From the NCBI RefSeq assembly GCF_947498825.1, contig NZ_CANMLV010000023.1, positions 1 through 42,458 on the forward strand: a stretch of 42,458 nt of DNA, in the 5' to 3' direction. Each line of letters opens with the position of its first letter. Position 1 is the stretch's first letter. The DNA is from an uncultured Cedecea sp. (GTDB lineage Bacteria; Pseudomonadota; Gammaproteobacteria; Enterobacterales; Enterobacteriaceae). Both the position numbers and the translations under genes were made by a program. Below are positions 30,874 to 39,943 of this stretch, in pieces. Under the pieces are notes generated by a model, which did not search any database, was not told where the DNA came from, and was given only the letters and a program-made list of their open reading frames with translations.

Positions 30874-31632
30874 TCATGCTTTAGTGATACAACCAATTGA
30901 AGACTGAAAAATAATTTCATTTTTTTCAATTGCTGATATATTGAATGTACTATATGCAGAATCTTCAAGAACATAGACATCTTTCTCTTCAATAGCATAA
31001 GAGATATCACTAAATTCTATATCGTCACTATTCAATAATCGTTCCGATATAAAAAGTTTCTGCGCAGCATGATAAGTTGTAATTTTATTACGATCATTAT
31101 CCTGCGATATTTTTAATGATTGTCTATAGAAATAATCATCCTTCTGCTGATTGAAACAAATACAAAATAGTAACGTATCCATTATCAACCAGTTAGCTAC
31201 TATATGTGGATAATAATCTTTTAATAAATCGAGATACGTTTGAATAAATTCAGGTGTCACTCGAATCTGATTAACATCAGCATTCAACTTTGGTGGTTTT
31301 TGTTGCAATATTGTAGATGTTACACAAGCATCATCAATATTACTCAATTCAGCTACCGTTAGAATTTTTTTATTAGGAGTCTCTTTAATACTAAAATCAA
31401 TATCAGTGTTGACGGGAACCGGTTTTTTAATGAAAAAATTTATTTCAGATCCTTCATTAACGAGTGGAACCATCATCATTTTTGCATCAAGTAAAATCAG
31501 CATCCCTTGAATAATGACGTCTTTTAACCCATTTTCAATGGCAAATGCTTTGTCAAAATGAATCCGGTTCCTGTCACCAGAATATTTCGCCCATTCTTCA
31601 ATATCGTGATAAGAATATTGCTTCAGCATCAC
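30874..31632 (-). CDS. MaoC-like (R)-hydratase/dehydratase, probable double hot-dog
   Basis: About 252 residues. The N-terminal hot-dog has the hydratase motif YSGDRNRIHFDKAFAIENG with candidate catalytic Asp20 and His25, followed by VIIQGMLILLDAKMM. The C-terminal half is about the size of a second hot-dog but carries no catalytic motif. This layout is that of dehydratases acting on 3-hydroxyacyl-ACP or CoA. The start codon overlaps the ketosynthase stop as ATGA, so the two are coupled. It would convert the ketoreductase product to a trans-2-enoyl thioester. Very AT-rich. Confidence 0.78.
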   Translation of the reverse strand: MMLKQYSYHDIEEWAKYSGDRNRIHFDKAFAIENGLKDVIIQGMLILLDAKMMMVPLVNEGSEINFFIKKPVPVNTDIDFSIKETPNKKILTVAELSNIDDACVTSTILQQKPPKLNADVNQIRVTPEFIQTYLDLLKDYYPHIVANWLIMDTLLFCICFNQQKDDYFYRQSLKISQDNDRNKITTYHAAQKLFISERLLNSDDIEFSDISYAIEEKDVYVLEDSAYSTFNISAIEKNEIIFQSSIGCITKA

Positions 31633-32900
31633 TCAAATCTCTTGACGACTAAGCAACTATTCGCCCCGCCAAAACCGTAGTTTATATTGATGGCATAGTT
31701 AAGCTTCTGTTCAAAAAGATGCTCGTTTGGTACATAGTTAAGATCGCACGTTGGATCTGGCGTGTCATAGTTTATAGTGGCAGGGATCATGTTGTTTTCT
31801 ATACTTTTTAAACAAAAGATTGTTTCTATCCCCCCGGCTGCTGCAATGAGATGACCGGTATATGACTTGGTGCTTGATACTGGAATATCATAAGCTCGCG
31901 CGCCAAATACTTCTTTCAGAACCAACGTTTCATTATAATCATTCATCGGCGTTGATGTGCCATGTGCGTTGATGTAGTCAATATCATCTACACCGACCCC
32001 AGCATATTCCATGGCTTTTTGAATTGTTGTTACTCGGCCAACTAAATCTGGAGCTGGTGCCGTAAGGTTAACATACGCATCACTATGGTTTGCATATCCG
32101 ACAACTTCGCCATAAATTGTTGCATTTCTTGCTAACGCATCTTCTAAATTTTCAAGACATACAACTGCGGCACCTTCGGAAAGAACAAAACCACTTCGGT
32201 CTTTACTGAAAGGGCAACAAGCTTTCCGTAGGTTGCTCATCTCCTTGGTTAAGGCTCCCAATACATCTACAGACCAAACGGTGAAGGGTTGCATTAAACT
32301 CTCGCCACCCCCGGCAATCATCATTTTTGCTTTTCCGCTCTTTATAACTTCATAGGCGTCGCCAATAGCGATATTACCCGTTGCACAAGCTGCGATAGGC
32401 GTATTCTGATAACCTTTCAGTTTCCAGTTTACAGAAATAACCGATGAACAAATACTTGGCATAGATTGGAAGCAACTGTGCGCAGAAGCAGACAATGAAT
32501 CCGGATCGCTGTAGCGATAATAGTTAACTGTTGAGCAATCAAATCCTGCCCATCCAGTACCAAATATCACACCGCAATCACGCTGGTCATAGTGTGCAGA
32601 AAGTTCCTGCTCTTCACCAAATGCCATTGTGATAGCCTCATCTGCAGCAATTAATCCTAATTCAGCAAATCGAGGGACATTTTTCAAAATCTTTTTTGAA
32701 AATTTTGAGAGGTTCAGTGGGGCATCAATTTTACCAAATACTCTGGAAGAAATTCCTTTTCCGGGATCATCATAAAAATTATAGCCAATTTTTTTGTCGA
32801 GAACGGATTGCCAAATATCGGCACTATTTTCACCTAATGAACTAATTGCGCCATAGCCTGTAATAACAACTCGGCGAGAGTTATGAACCGAAGCAGTCAT
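31629..32900 (-). CDS. FabF-like beta-ketoacyl-ACP synthase
   Basis: A 423-residue condensing enzyme with an intact Cys-His-His triad: Cys172 in PIAACATGNIAIGDA, His313 in NAHGTSTPMND, His350 in KSYTGHLIAAAGG. FSKDRSGFVLSEGA is the expected FabF-type segment. It elongates an acyl chain with malonyl-ACP by decarboxylative condensation. There is no chain-length-factor partner in which Cys is lost, so it probably acts as a homodimer. It starts one base after the ACP stop. The extender (malonyl transfer by FabD) must come from primary metabolism. Confidence 0.92.
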   Translation of the reverse strand: MTASVHNSRRVVITGYGAISSLGENSADIWQSVLDKKIGYNFYDDPGKGISSRVFGKIDAPLNLSKFSKKILKNVPRFAELGLIAADEAITMAFGEEQELSAHYDQRDCGVIFGTGWAGFDCSTVNYYRYSDPDSLSASAHSCFQSMPSICSSVISVNWKLKGYQNTPIAACATGNIAIGDAYEVIKSGKAKMMIAGGGESLMQPFTVWSVDVLGALTKEMSNLRKACCPFSKDRSGFVLSEGAAVVCLENLEDALARNATIYGEVVGYANHSDAYVNLTAPAPDLVGRVTTIQKAMEYAGVGVDDIDYINAHGTSTPMNDYNETLVLKEVFGARAYDIPVSSTKSYTGHLIAAAGGIETIFCLKSIENNMIPATINYDTPDPTCDLNYVPNEHLFEQKLNYAININYGFGGANSCLVVKRFE

Positions 32901-32901
32901 A

Positions 32902-33162
32902 TTACTTTTCCTTAAGATAGCTTGTTTCTAAATAGTCCATTAGTTGACCAAATGTCTCAACTTCAGCCTGAGCTAAAGCATTTAGATCAATGTCAACGCC
33001 TAATTCGTTTTTAACTTCAACCTTTATAGTAACAAAGTCGAGGCTCACCAGATCTAATTCTTCCAGAGGGGTCTGATTGGTCAGAGTATTAACATCAAAA
33101 TCAGTTAGTCGATTAATTATTGCTTTGATGAAGGTTTCGAGTACTACTTTTTTATCGCTCAT
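32902..33162 (-). CDS. Acyl carrier protein
   Basis: An 86-residue acidic carrier protein. The phosphopantetheine Ser lies in LEELDLVSLDFVTIKVEV, where VSL replaces the common DSL; NELGVDIDLNALAQAEVETF is the helix-3 region. The frame is open to 33309, but the ATG at 33162 has AAGGA eight bases upstream and gives a normal ACP length. It is the first gene of the minus-strand set. The unusual Val before the Ser suggests a carrier specialised for the cluster's own transferase and ketosynthase. Confidence 0.88.
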   Translation of the reverse strand: MSDKKVVLETFIKAIINRLTDFDVNTLTNQTPLEELDLVSLDFVTIKVEVKNELGVDIDLNALAQAEVETFGQLMDYLETSYLKEK

Positions 33163-33852
33163 AAAAATATCCTTATTTTCTAGATAATGCATCATATAAT
33201 AATGACCATAATTAAAGTATGGTTTTTTAATGCAAAAGTCAATTTGCTGTTGATCATGATAAATCAACTGCGCATGGTTTATTTTGTGGTAAAAATAACT
33301 GGTTTTCATATATATATTAGATTTATGGGTTGCTTTTCTTTTTCCATTCGTTATTTTAATTTTCTGCGGGGTTTTATTTATTTTATTAAACTTTGTGATA
33401 TCTGTTTTGATTCTTTATTTTTTTGAGTTTTAATATAGATATGTATTTAACTTGTTGAAATGTATGCATTTATCATTATTATTAAATCGTGACTTGTCAC
33501 GATTAATAAGATTCTTCACGGCTTTTTGGTTCTATTCTTAAATTGTTTTTGTTCTTGATTAATATACGTATTTTTTCTGTTGATATACAAATCGATCCTG
33601 AATGAAAATCTGATAAATAACTCTAAATATCTTACGCGATAATATTTTAACTCGCAACTTACCGCGAAAGATCTTTTTTCTGATAAATTCAAGATGCGTT
33701 TCATTTTTTAAATCGTCATTTTCTGAAAGGGCGCGGAAAAATAATCCAACATATACGATTCCCCCCAGATGATAAAAATATCAAATGATAGCTGAGAATT
33801 ATCTTACTTGGGTGTTAAACATTGAGAGAATGCTTAAATTCTTCATTCGGGT
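33163..33852. other. AT-rich intergenic region upstream of the biosynthetic cluster
   Basis: About 690 bases of very AT-rich DNA, low in coding character. Short open frames at 33187-33426 (plus) and 33516-33704 (minus) lack ribosome sites and look like chance frames. It must contain the promoter of the ACP-first operon; a TATATT at 33432-33437 (minus strand) is a possible -10 with a poor -35. The composition is of the kind bound by H-NS in enterobacteria, which is inference. Confidence 0.6.
33485..33504. promoter_or_regulatory. Perfect 20-bp palindrome, candidate operator
   Basis: AATCGTGAC-TT-GTCACGATT: nine-base perfect arms with a two-base centre, about 320 bases upstream of the ACP start codon and about 60 bases upstream of the possible -10 at 33432. 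It is one of few GC-containing islands in this AT-rich gap. It resembles a dimeric-regulator site; arm spacing differs from CRP (N6) and FNR (N4). No regulator gene is present in the cluster. Confidence 0.55.
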
Positions 33853-34178
33853 ATGCCCTTCTTGGTTAAACTCGTTTTTTCTGAACCAGATTTGCACAGG
33901 GATGCCAGGAGACCTGATTATGTGGTTTATTCAGGAAGGGATGCCGGAAGTAAGGTGACATGGGCGTTGTTCAGCCAAGTCTGGCAAAGGAAATGGCGGT
34001 CAGAAATATTATCATCAATAACTTAAGGCGCGGCATTCCGGGAAAATTTTCAGAAATAAAATCGGGCACCTGGTATTTAACCCCGAAATGTTACAATGTT
34101 CCCGTTATTCCCGTCCATATGCATGACCTGGAGCGCTCCAGGGGTAAGAGGCAGAAAATTCTCGTTCTTTTTTATTGA
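33853..34178 (+). other. Unidentified short frames, possibly gene relics
   Basis: Two overlapping plus-strand frames, 33853-34026 (57 residues, including RRPDYVVYSGRDAGS and WALFSQVWQRKWRS) and 33960-34178 (72 residues, MGVVQPSLAKEMAVRN onward), have more protein-like composition than the flanks. Neither has a good ribosome site or a family I recognise. They may be pieces of one gene broken by a frameshift. Confidence 0.25.
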
Positions 34179-34274
34179 TGAACCTCTATGTCGTGAAACG
34201 GATAAAGCTACCTTCAAGCTATTGTTACTGAATCGTTTTATTTCACTGCAACAGTAAGCGACAAGGAAAATATC

Positions 34275-34463
34275 ATGAATGAAACAACAGACTTATTCCA
34301 GGAATATGTCTTTCGGGCAGCGATGATGGTGCTCTCGCCGGGGATAATCTTTTATCAGGCTTTAACGCGGGTTAATGAGCAGGAAAAACCTGATACATAT
34401 ATTGACTACAGGCTGAACGGATCCGCATCCTGCCAGGCCGGGAAGGCTTCTCTGTACTCCTGA
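34275..34463 (+). CDS. Small hypothetical ORF overlapping the yafV 3' end
   Basis: The ATG is preceded by AAGGAAAA at good spacing, and the first 45 residues (MNETTDLFQEYVFRAAMMVL onward) look protein-like. The last ~20 residues are read antisense through the end of yafV, so the reading frame may be a truncated gene that runs into its neighbour. No family recognised. Confidence 0.35.
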   Translation: MNETTDLFQEYVFRAAMMVLSPGIIFYQALTRVNEQEKPDTYIDYRLNGSASCQAGKASLYS

Positions 34464-35173
34464 AGGCTATGCAAAGACAGAGCGGCATCCAGGCGCGTGG
34501 CCTGATGTGCATCGGCGCTGGCCAGTACAATCCCTTGCGGACTGATGATTTGGCTGTCACCACGATAATGGTGACCATTAGCGTCGGTGCCTACACGGTT
34601 ACACCCTGCGACATAGGCCTGGTTTTCTATTGCGCGAGCCTGCAGTAAGGTCTGCCAGTGTAATGAGCGTGGAGCCGGCCAGTTCGCGACATATAAAGCA
34701 AGATCATAGTCGTTACGATTACGGGACCAGACCGGAAAGCGTAAATCGTAACAAATCAACGGCAAAATACGCCAGCCCCGCCATTCAATTATCACACGCT
34801 CTTCACCTGCCTGATAATGATGATGCTCTTGCGCCATACGGAATAAATGGCGTTTATCATAGCGGTGTACTGTGCCGTCGGGCTGAACCAATAAGAAACG
34901 ATTAACCGGCCCGCGTTCAGTCTGCAACGCCGCACTTCCGGCGACCATCGCCTGAGTTTGCTGCGCTTTTTGATGCATCCAGTCAATCACCTGTTCTTCA
35001 GGCAGAGACTGGAGTGCGGCTTCCATTGCGAAACCGGTGGTAAACATTTCCGGCAGGATAATTAAATCTCTGCCCGTAACGCTTTCCAGACAAAGATCAA
35101 ATTGCCGCAGATTTGCTGTACCGTCCATCCATACTAAGGGTTGTTGCAAAAGGGAAACTTTTAAAGTGGGCAC
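34406..35173 (-). CDS. yafV: Nitrilase-superfamily omega-amidase YafV
   Basis: A 255-residue C-N hydrolase; E. coli YafV (256) hydrolyses the omega-amide of alpha-ketoglutaramate and ketosuccinamate. The Glu-Lys-Cys triad is seen in LILPEMFTTGF, YDKRHLFRMA and PLICYDLRFPVWSRN. ANWPAPRSLHWQTLLQARAI is a family signature. The GTG at 35173 (VPTLKVSLLQQPLVW) has GAGAG upstream and fits the E. coli length; ATG codons at 35188 and 35191 are alternatives. Its position before fadE is the conserved one, so it marks the right edge of the accessory region. Confidence 0.9.
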   Translation of the reverse strand: MPTLKVSLLQQPLVWMDGTANLRQFDLCLESVTGRDLIILPEMFTTGFAMEAALQSLPEEQVIDWMHQKAQQTQAMVAGSAALQTERGPVNRFLLVQPDGTVHRYDKRHLFRMAQEHHHYQAGEERVIIEWRGWRILPLICYDLRFPVWSRNRNDYDLALYVANWPAPRSLHWQTLLQARAIENQAYVAGCNRVGTDANGHHYRGDSQIISPQGIVLASADAHQATRLDAALSLHSLQEYREAFPAWQDADPFSL

Positions 35174-35228
35174 AATTAACGCTCTCATCATTAAAGGTTT
35201 TTGAACTGTAACACGATAATGCCGTCTT

Positions 35229-35444
35229 TTACCGGGAATACAAACAGCATTTTTTACAGACAATTTTGCCTTGTAGCTGTATTTCTGCAGGCAACAAGCC
35301 AGGCACTGCCAGCCTACTCAAATTTTTGCCTGAACCTGATTCTCCGACAATAGCCAGTGTCTTATCAGGCTCTACATGAAAATCAATCGCCCGAACCAAA
35401 GCCTTCTCTGAATTGAGTGAAATAGTCAAATTACGTACTGTCAT
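35229..35444 (-). pseudogene. Remnant of an oligopeptide-type ABC ATPase gene
   Basis: The 71-residue frame matches only the N-terminal part of a DppD/OppD/GsiA-type ATPase: VRNLTISLNSEKALVRAIDF, Walker A GESGSGKN (Ser of GKS changed to Asn), then GLLPAEIQLQGKI, after which the similarity ends and a stop follows. The rest of the domain and the permease genes are absent. It overlaps the extended yafV frame but not its likely start. It is a deletion scar between yafV and fadE. Confidence 0.75.
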
Positions 35445-35553
35445 TGCGAGCTGAGCTAAACCATCAGTGTGAAAAAAGATCGTTATAAAGCGCGCTGCCT
35501 ACGGCGAGCTGGTCAAGTTGGGTGCGATTTTTCTTACAGGTCTGACAAAGATA

Positions 35554-35667
35554 CATACTCAAAATAATTCGCGTTGTTTGTGAGCACAACGGTTCGATAG
35601 GCGATGAGCACAGATGAAGGATGTGATTCGGTGGGCTGATGCAAGCGACTTGAAGTGTGGCGTGTAT
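35554..35667 (+). repeat. Degenerate ERIC-like element, copy 3
   Basis: Begins ATACTCAAAATAATTCGCGT and ends GCGACTTGAAGTGTGGCGTG-TATA, with the core CGATGAGCACAGATGAAGG and ATGTGATTCGGTGGGCTGA. Same orientation as copy 2 but with many substitutions and about 14 bases shorter, so it is an older copy. Confidence 0.7.
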
Positions 35668-35716
35668 AAAGGGGTTTATCAAAGGTAAAAAATATTCTTT
35701 CGTCACTGTTGAGGCA

Positions 35717-35750
35717 ACTGACAAGGAGCCTTATATGGCTCCTTGTCAGT
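35717..35750. terminator. Long perfect hairpin downstream of fadE
   Basis: ACTGACAAGGAGCC and GGCTCCTTGTCAGT form a 14-bp perfect stem with a six-base loop, about 65 bases beyond the fadE stop. There is no T tract on the fadE strand, so it may be a 3'-end stabiliser or a non-canonical terminator. Confidence 0.55.
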
Positions 35751-35814
35751 ACCGGTGAAATACCTTCAGATAAGCCTTCGTTTCACCAAGGCTTGTACTT
35801 TATTCAGATAAATA

Positions 35815-38256
35815 TCAAGCCGCAGCGGTGTGTTTCTCCTGTTCAGGCTCGGTAACCGGCTTGGTTGCCAGCGCTTCGGGGTCAAATTCTTCAACGTTAA
35901 TACTGCGTAAGCGGCTGGTTTCTGCCTGAGTCAGTATATTCGCTTCTTCTGCGGTGATAACGCCAGCCGCGAGTTGTTCTTTGGCCAGAATATCCAGACC
36001 AGTAAACGACAGGCTTTGACCCAGCTCCTGACAAATACGGCGATGAATGGGCTCGGCAGCCATAATATCCAGTAGCGCACTTTCCAGTAATCCGGCAGGG
36101 TTATTCTCCACCGCTGCCAGATACTGACCGCGACCAATACGTGAACGCGTGGCGGAAGGAGTTTGCATAATTTTTGCCAACTGACTGTCAAGATTATCGG
36201 AAGGCGCTTTATAGCGACGGCCCAGCGGGAAAATCATCGCTCGCATTGCGCCAGCGACCCAAGGGTTAGGGAAATTATCCAGTAAGTCATCTATGGCCTG
36301 TTCGGCCTGATAGAGGGAGTCCTGCACACCCCAGTGTACCAGTGGTAAGTCAGCCTCGTTACGGCCTTCATCCTGATAGCGTTTTAATACCGCGGAGGCT
36401 AAATAGAGCTGGCTCAGAACGTCACCCAGGCGGGCGGAAATCCGCTCGCGACGTTTCAAGCTGCCACCCAGTACCGCCATGGATACATCCGATAACAGTG
36501 CCAGGTTAGCACTGAGTCGGTTTAAATGCTGGTAGTAGCGGCGAGTTGCATCCCGGGTTGGACTGTTACTGGTCAGGCCGTTAGTAATACCCAACCACAG
36601 GCTGCGCACCAGGTTACTGTTAACATGCCCGATATGTTTAAACAGTAGTTTATCAAAAGCGTCCAGTGAGTTGTTTTGCGCAGCCGCCATCTCTTCCAGA
36701 ACATAAGGGTGACAGCGTATTGCCCCCTGGCCAAAGATTATCATACTGCGGGTCAGAATATTGGCCCCTTCAACAGTAATCGCGATGGGGGCGCCTTGGT
36801 AGGCTCTCGCCACAAAGTTAGACTTACCGAGCATAATGCCTTTACCGCCAACGATATCCATAGCGTCGAGGATGGCACGCTGACCACGATGGGTGCAGTG
36901 ATATTTCACAATCGCCGAAAGCACGGCGGGTTTTTCACCTGCGACAATACCGTAGGTAATCAATGAGGCTGCGGCATCCATCAGATAGGCATTACCGGCA
37001 ATACGCGCCAGCGGCTCTTCGATACCCTCCATTTTACCAATCGAGATTTTAAACTGACGACGGATATGGGCATAAGCCCCGGTCGCCATCGCAATACTTT
37101 TCAGACTGCCTGTGGAATTGGAGGGGAGTGTGATACCACGACCAACCGACAGGCATTCAACCAGCATACGCCAGCCCTGGCCTGCCATCGCGGGCCCGCC
37201 AATAATAAAGTCGATGGGAACGAAAATATCTTTACCGCGTGTAGGGCCGTTCTGGAAAGGAACGTTCAGCGGAAAATGACGCTTGCCAATCTCAACACCT
37301 GGCGTTTGAGTTGGGATCAGGGCACAGGTGATACCAAGATCTTCGGTATCACCCAATAATTTATCCGGATCAGAGAGTTTAAATGCCAGCCCTAATACCG
37401 TGGCGATGGGAGCGAGGGTGATATAACGTTTGTTCCAGTTAAGGCGCATACCCAGAACCTGCTCTCCTTGCCAGTCACCCATACAGACTACGCCGCTATC
37501 CGGTATCGCGCCGGCATCAGAGCCCGCTTCAGGACTGGTCAGGGCAAAGCAAGGGATCTCTTCACCTCGTGCCAGCCGCGGCAGATAATGGTTTTTCTGA
37601 TCCTCAGTGCCATAATGTTGTAATAGCTCGCCTGGGCCTAATGAGTTAGGCACGCCGACGGTGATAGCGAGTATGCCTGAGACGCCAGAGAGTTTCTGCA
37701 GCACTTTAGCCTGAGCGTAGGCAGAAAAATCGAGGCCGCCGTACTCTTTTTTAATGATCATCGCAAAGAAACGGTGTTTTTTCAGGTGCGCCCACAGTTC
37801 GGGAGGCAAATCAGCCAGTTCGTGGGTAATTTCAAAATCATTGGCCATACGGCAGGCTTCTTCAACCGGGCCATCGAGAAAGGCTTGTTCTTCGACGGTT
37901 AACTGGGGCTGAGGGTAATTGTGCAGCGTTTCCCAGTCTGGTTTTCCGCGAAAAAGATGACCTTCCCACCAGGTGGTTCCGGCATCAATGGCTTCTTTTT
38001 CGGTGCGCGACATGGGGGGAAGGGTTTTGCGGAATCCCTGAAATACTTTTTCTGAAATCAGAGATTTACGTAACGGTGTTACCAACGGGAAAAGCATTAT
38101 CGCTACCGGGAGCAGAGCCCATGTAGACCAGATAGCCAGTCCGGCGAGAGCACCCGTCCAGACAAGTAGCAGCAAGCTACTCAGCACCAAGTTAACTTGG
38201 TGATAGAACAGAATAGCCAACAAAACGAGAGTGAGGGCAAGGCTAAGAATCAACAT
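35815..38256 (-). CDS. fadE: Acyl-CoA dehydrogenase FadE
   Basis: An 813-residue FAD enzyme (E. coli 814) for the first step of fatty acid beta-oxidation, making trans-2-enoyl-CoA. The N terminus has two to three hydrophobic helices ([17 protein letters not shown] and following), then the dehydrogenase core with [36 protein letters not shown] and [28 protein letters not shown] is eight bases before the ATG. A FadR-type operator lies just upstream (38276). It borders the accessory region but is itself core. Confidence 0.97.
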   Translation of the reverse strand: MLILSLALTLVLLAILFYHQVNLVLSSLLLLVWTGALAGLAIWSTWALLPVAIMLFPLVTPLRKSLISEKVFQGFRKTLPPMSRTEKEAIDAGTTWWEGHLFRGKPDWETLHNYPQPQLTVEEQAFLDGPVEEACRMANDFEITHELADLPPELWAHLKKHRFFAMIIKKEYGGLDFSAYAQAKVLQKLSGVSGILAITVGVPNSLGPGELLQHYGTEDQKNHYLPRLARGEEIPCFALTSPEAGSDAGAIPDSGVVCMGDWQGEQVLGMRLNWNKRYITLAPIATVLGLAFKLSDPDKLLGDTEDLGITCALIPTQTPGVEIGKRHFPLNVPFQNGPTRGKDIFVPIDFIIGGPAMAGQGWRMLVECLSVGRGITLPSNSTGSLKSIAMATGAYAHIRRQFKISIGKMEGIEEPLARIAGNAYLMDAAASLITYGIVAGEKPAVLSAIVKYHCTHRGQRAILDAMDIVGGKGIMLGKSNFVARAYQGAPIAITVEGANILTRSMIIFGQGAIRCHPYVLEEMAAAQNNSLDAFDKLLFKHIGHVNSNLVRSLWLGITNGLTSNSPTRDATRRYYQHLNRLSANLALLSDVSMAVLGGSLKRRERISARLGDVLSQLYLASAVLKRYQDEGRNEADLPLVHWGVQDSLYQAEQAIDDLLDNFPNPWVAGAMRAMIFPLGRRYKAPSDNLDSQLAKIMQTPSATRSRIGRGQYLAAVENNPAGLLESALLDIMAAEPIHRRICQELGQSLSFTGLDILAKEQLAAGVITAEEANILTQAETSRLRSINVEEFDPEALATKPVTEPEQEKHTAAA

Positions 38257-38275
38257 AATGATGCTCCTTACTTGT

Positions 38276-38292
38276 AGGAGGTCTGACCAGAT
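38276..38292 (-). promoter_or_regulatory. FadR operator upstream of fadE
   Basis: On the minus strand ATCTGGTCAGACCTCCT matches the FadR half-sites (CTGGTC-N-GACC). It lies 20-36 bases before the fadE start codon, where FadR would repress until long-chain acyl-CoA is present. Assignment rests on consensus from E. coli. Confidence 0.75.
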
Positions 38293-38483
38293 GGGATATA
38301 CAGGTTGTAGTGGAAATGGATGCTTTTAGCAATCTGTTTACAAAGTAATTACAACATTGCTCACATTATTGGTGCAGGTATTTTCCTGCGATGGTGGTAA
38401 CGAGAGGCAGGGTGCTTCTCGCATTCGGCGCGATCCGGTACACTCTTTACGGTAAATTTTAAATAATGCTGAAGGACCTCCCT

Positions 38484-39065
38484 ATGTACCAGGATCTGAT
38501 TCGTAATGAATTAAATGAAGCTGCAGAGACCCTGTCGAATTTCCTGAAAGATGAAAAAAATCTGCGGGATATTGAACAAGCAGCGGTAATGCTGGCAGAA
38601 AGCTTTAAAGCGGGCGGTAAGGTGTTGTCTTGCGGTAACGGGGGGTCGCACTGTGATGCGATGCATTTTGCTGAAGAACTCACTGGACGCTACCGCGAAA
38701 ACCGTCCAGGTTTTCCGGGTATCGCTATTTCTGATGTCAGCCATATTTCCTGTGTGAGCAATGACTTCGGTTATGATCATATCTTCTCTCGCTATATTGA
38801 GGCGGTAGGTCATAAGGGCGATGTTTTATTGGGGATTTCTACCTCAGGAAACTCAGCCAACGTGATTAAAGCTATTACTGCTGCTCGCGAGAAAGGGATG
38901 AAAGTTATTACCCTGACCGGCAAAGACGGTGGAAAAATGGCCGGTTCTGCTGATATTGAAATACGTGTGCCACATTTTGGCTATGCGGATCGTATCCAGG
39001 AGGTTCATATTAAAGTGATTCATATTCTGATCCTGCTGATTGAGAAAGAGATGGCGAAAGGTTAA
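38484..39065 (+). CDS. gmhA: Sedoheptulose-7-phosphate isomerase GmhA (LpcA)
   Basis: A 193-residue SIS-fold enzyme that turns sedoheptulose 7-phosphate into D-glycero-D-manno-heptose 7-phosphate, the first step of LPS inner-core heptose synthesis. [20 protein letters not shown] and [16 protein letters not shown] are the SIS phosphate-binding motifs. The ATG at 38484 has AAGGA seven bases upstream; an ATG at 38466 is in frame but less likely. It diverges from fadE, as in E. coli. Confidence 0.97.
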   Translation: MYQDLIRNELNEAAETLSNFLKDEKNLRDIEQAAVMLAESFKAGGKVLSCGNGGSHCDAMHFAEELTGRYRENRPGFPGIAISDVSHISCVSNDFGYDHIFSRYIEAVGHKGDVLLGISTSGNSANVIKAITAAREKGMKVITLTGKDGGKMAGSADIEIRVPHFGYADRIQEVHIKVIHILILLIEKEMAKG

Positions 39066-39089
39066 CCATCTGGCTTGATAACAGGAAAC

Positions 39090-39111
39090 GGGCAGTCAAA
39101 GTCACTGCCCG
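39090..39111 (+). terminator. Hairpin after gmhA
   Basis: CGGGCAGT / ACTGCCCG with a six-base loop, 25 bases after the gmhA stop. There is no clear T tract, so it could be a terminator or simply a 3' stem. Confidence 0.45.
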
Positions 39112-39175
39112 GCATGAAAATTGCGGGATTGTGCTATTTTTGCCCGGTTTGGATTATTGCGATGGGAGATGGACT

Positions 39176-39943
39176 ATGTGCGAATTACTCGGGATGAGTG
39201 CTAACGTGCCGACAGATATCTGCTTCAGTTTTACCGGACTGGTACAGCGAGGTGGGGGAACCGGTCCGCATAAAGATGGCTGGGGTATTACTTTCTATGA
39301 AGGTAAAGGTTGCCGCACCTTCAAAGATCCCAATCCCAGCATTCATTCTCCTGTTGCGCGTCTGGTTCAGGATTATCCGATTAAGTCCTGCTCCGTAGTG
39401 GCACATATCCGTCAGGCAAACCGCGGCAAAGTGGCACTGGAAAATACCCATCCTTTTACCCGTGAACTCTGGGGACGTAACTGGACCTATGCCCATAACG
39501 GGCAATTAAAGGGGTATCGTCGCCTGGATACCGGTTTCTTCCGCCCGATAGGGGAAACTGATAGCGAACAGGCGTTTTGCTGGCTATTACACAAACTTAC
39601 CCAACGCTATCCTCGCACGCCGGGGAATATGGAAGCGGTATTCCGTTATATCGCCGAACTGGCATCAGAGCTGCGGGAGAAGGGGGTGTTTAATATGCTG
39701 CTATCCGATGGTCGCTATGTGATGGCGTTTTGCTCCACGAACCTGTTCTGGATAACCCGCCGTTCGCCGTTTGGTATGGCGAAATTAATCGATCGCGATG
39801 TGGAAATTAATTTCCAGGAAGAAACCACACCGGATGATGTGGTTACGGTGATAGCCACCCAGCCGCTGACAGCAAATGAAACCTGGCACAGAATTGAGCC
39901 AGGTCAGTCAGTACTATTTTGCCTTGGGGAGCGAGTAGTTTGA
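39176..39943 (+). CDS. yafJ: Class II glutamine amidotransferase-like protein YafJ
   Basis: About 255 residues. Cys2 of [12 protein letters not shown] is the N-terminal nucleophile expected in class II amidotransferases after Met removal; [39 protein letters not shown] and GETDSEQAF complete the domain. There is no synthase domain, so the acceptor is unknown. The start at 39176 is set by the need for Cys2 and by GGAG seven bases upstream. Its end overlaps convergent yafK by 30 bases. Confidence 0.93.
   Translation: MCELLGMSANVPTDICFSFTGLVQRGGGTGPHKDGWGITFYEGKGCRTFKDPNPSIHSPVARLVQDYPIKSCSVVAHIRQANRGKVALENTHPFTRELWGRNWTYAHNGQLKGYRRLDTGFFRPIGETDSEQAFCWLLHKLTQRYPRTPGNMEAVFRYIAELASELREKGVFNMLLSDGRYVMAFCSTNLFWITRRSPFGMAKLIDRDVEINFQEETTPDDVVTVIATQPLTANETWHRIEPGQSVLFCLGERVV

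Noticed and set aside
33163-33309. A 135-residue form of the ACP
   Set aside because: The extra 49 residues are not carrier-like; the ATG at 33162 has a strong AAGGA and gives a normal-length ACP.
33485-33504. Palindrome as a CRP or FNR site
   Set aside because: The GTGAC and GTCAC arms are two bases apart; CRP needs TGTGA-N6-TCACA and FNR TTGAT-N4-ATCAA.
33187-33704. Two short open frames (plus 33187-33426, minus 33516-33704) as genes
   Set aside because: They are rich in Phe, Ile, Lys and Tyr as expected from random AT-rich DNA, have no ribosome sites, and match nothing I know.
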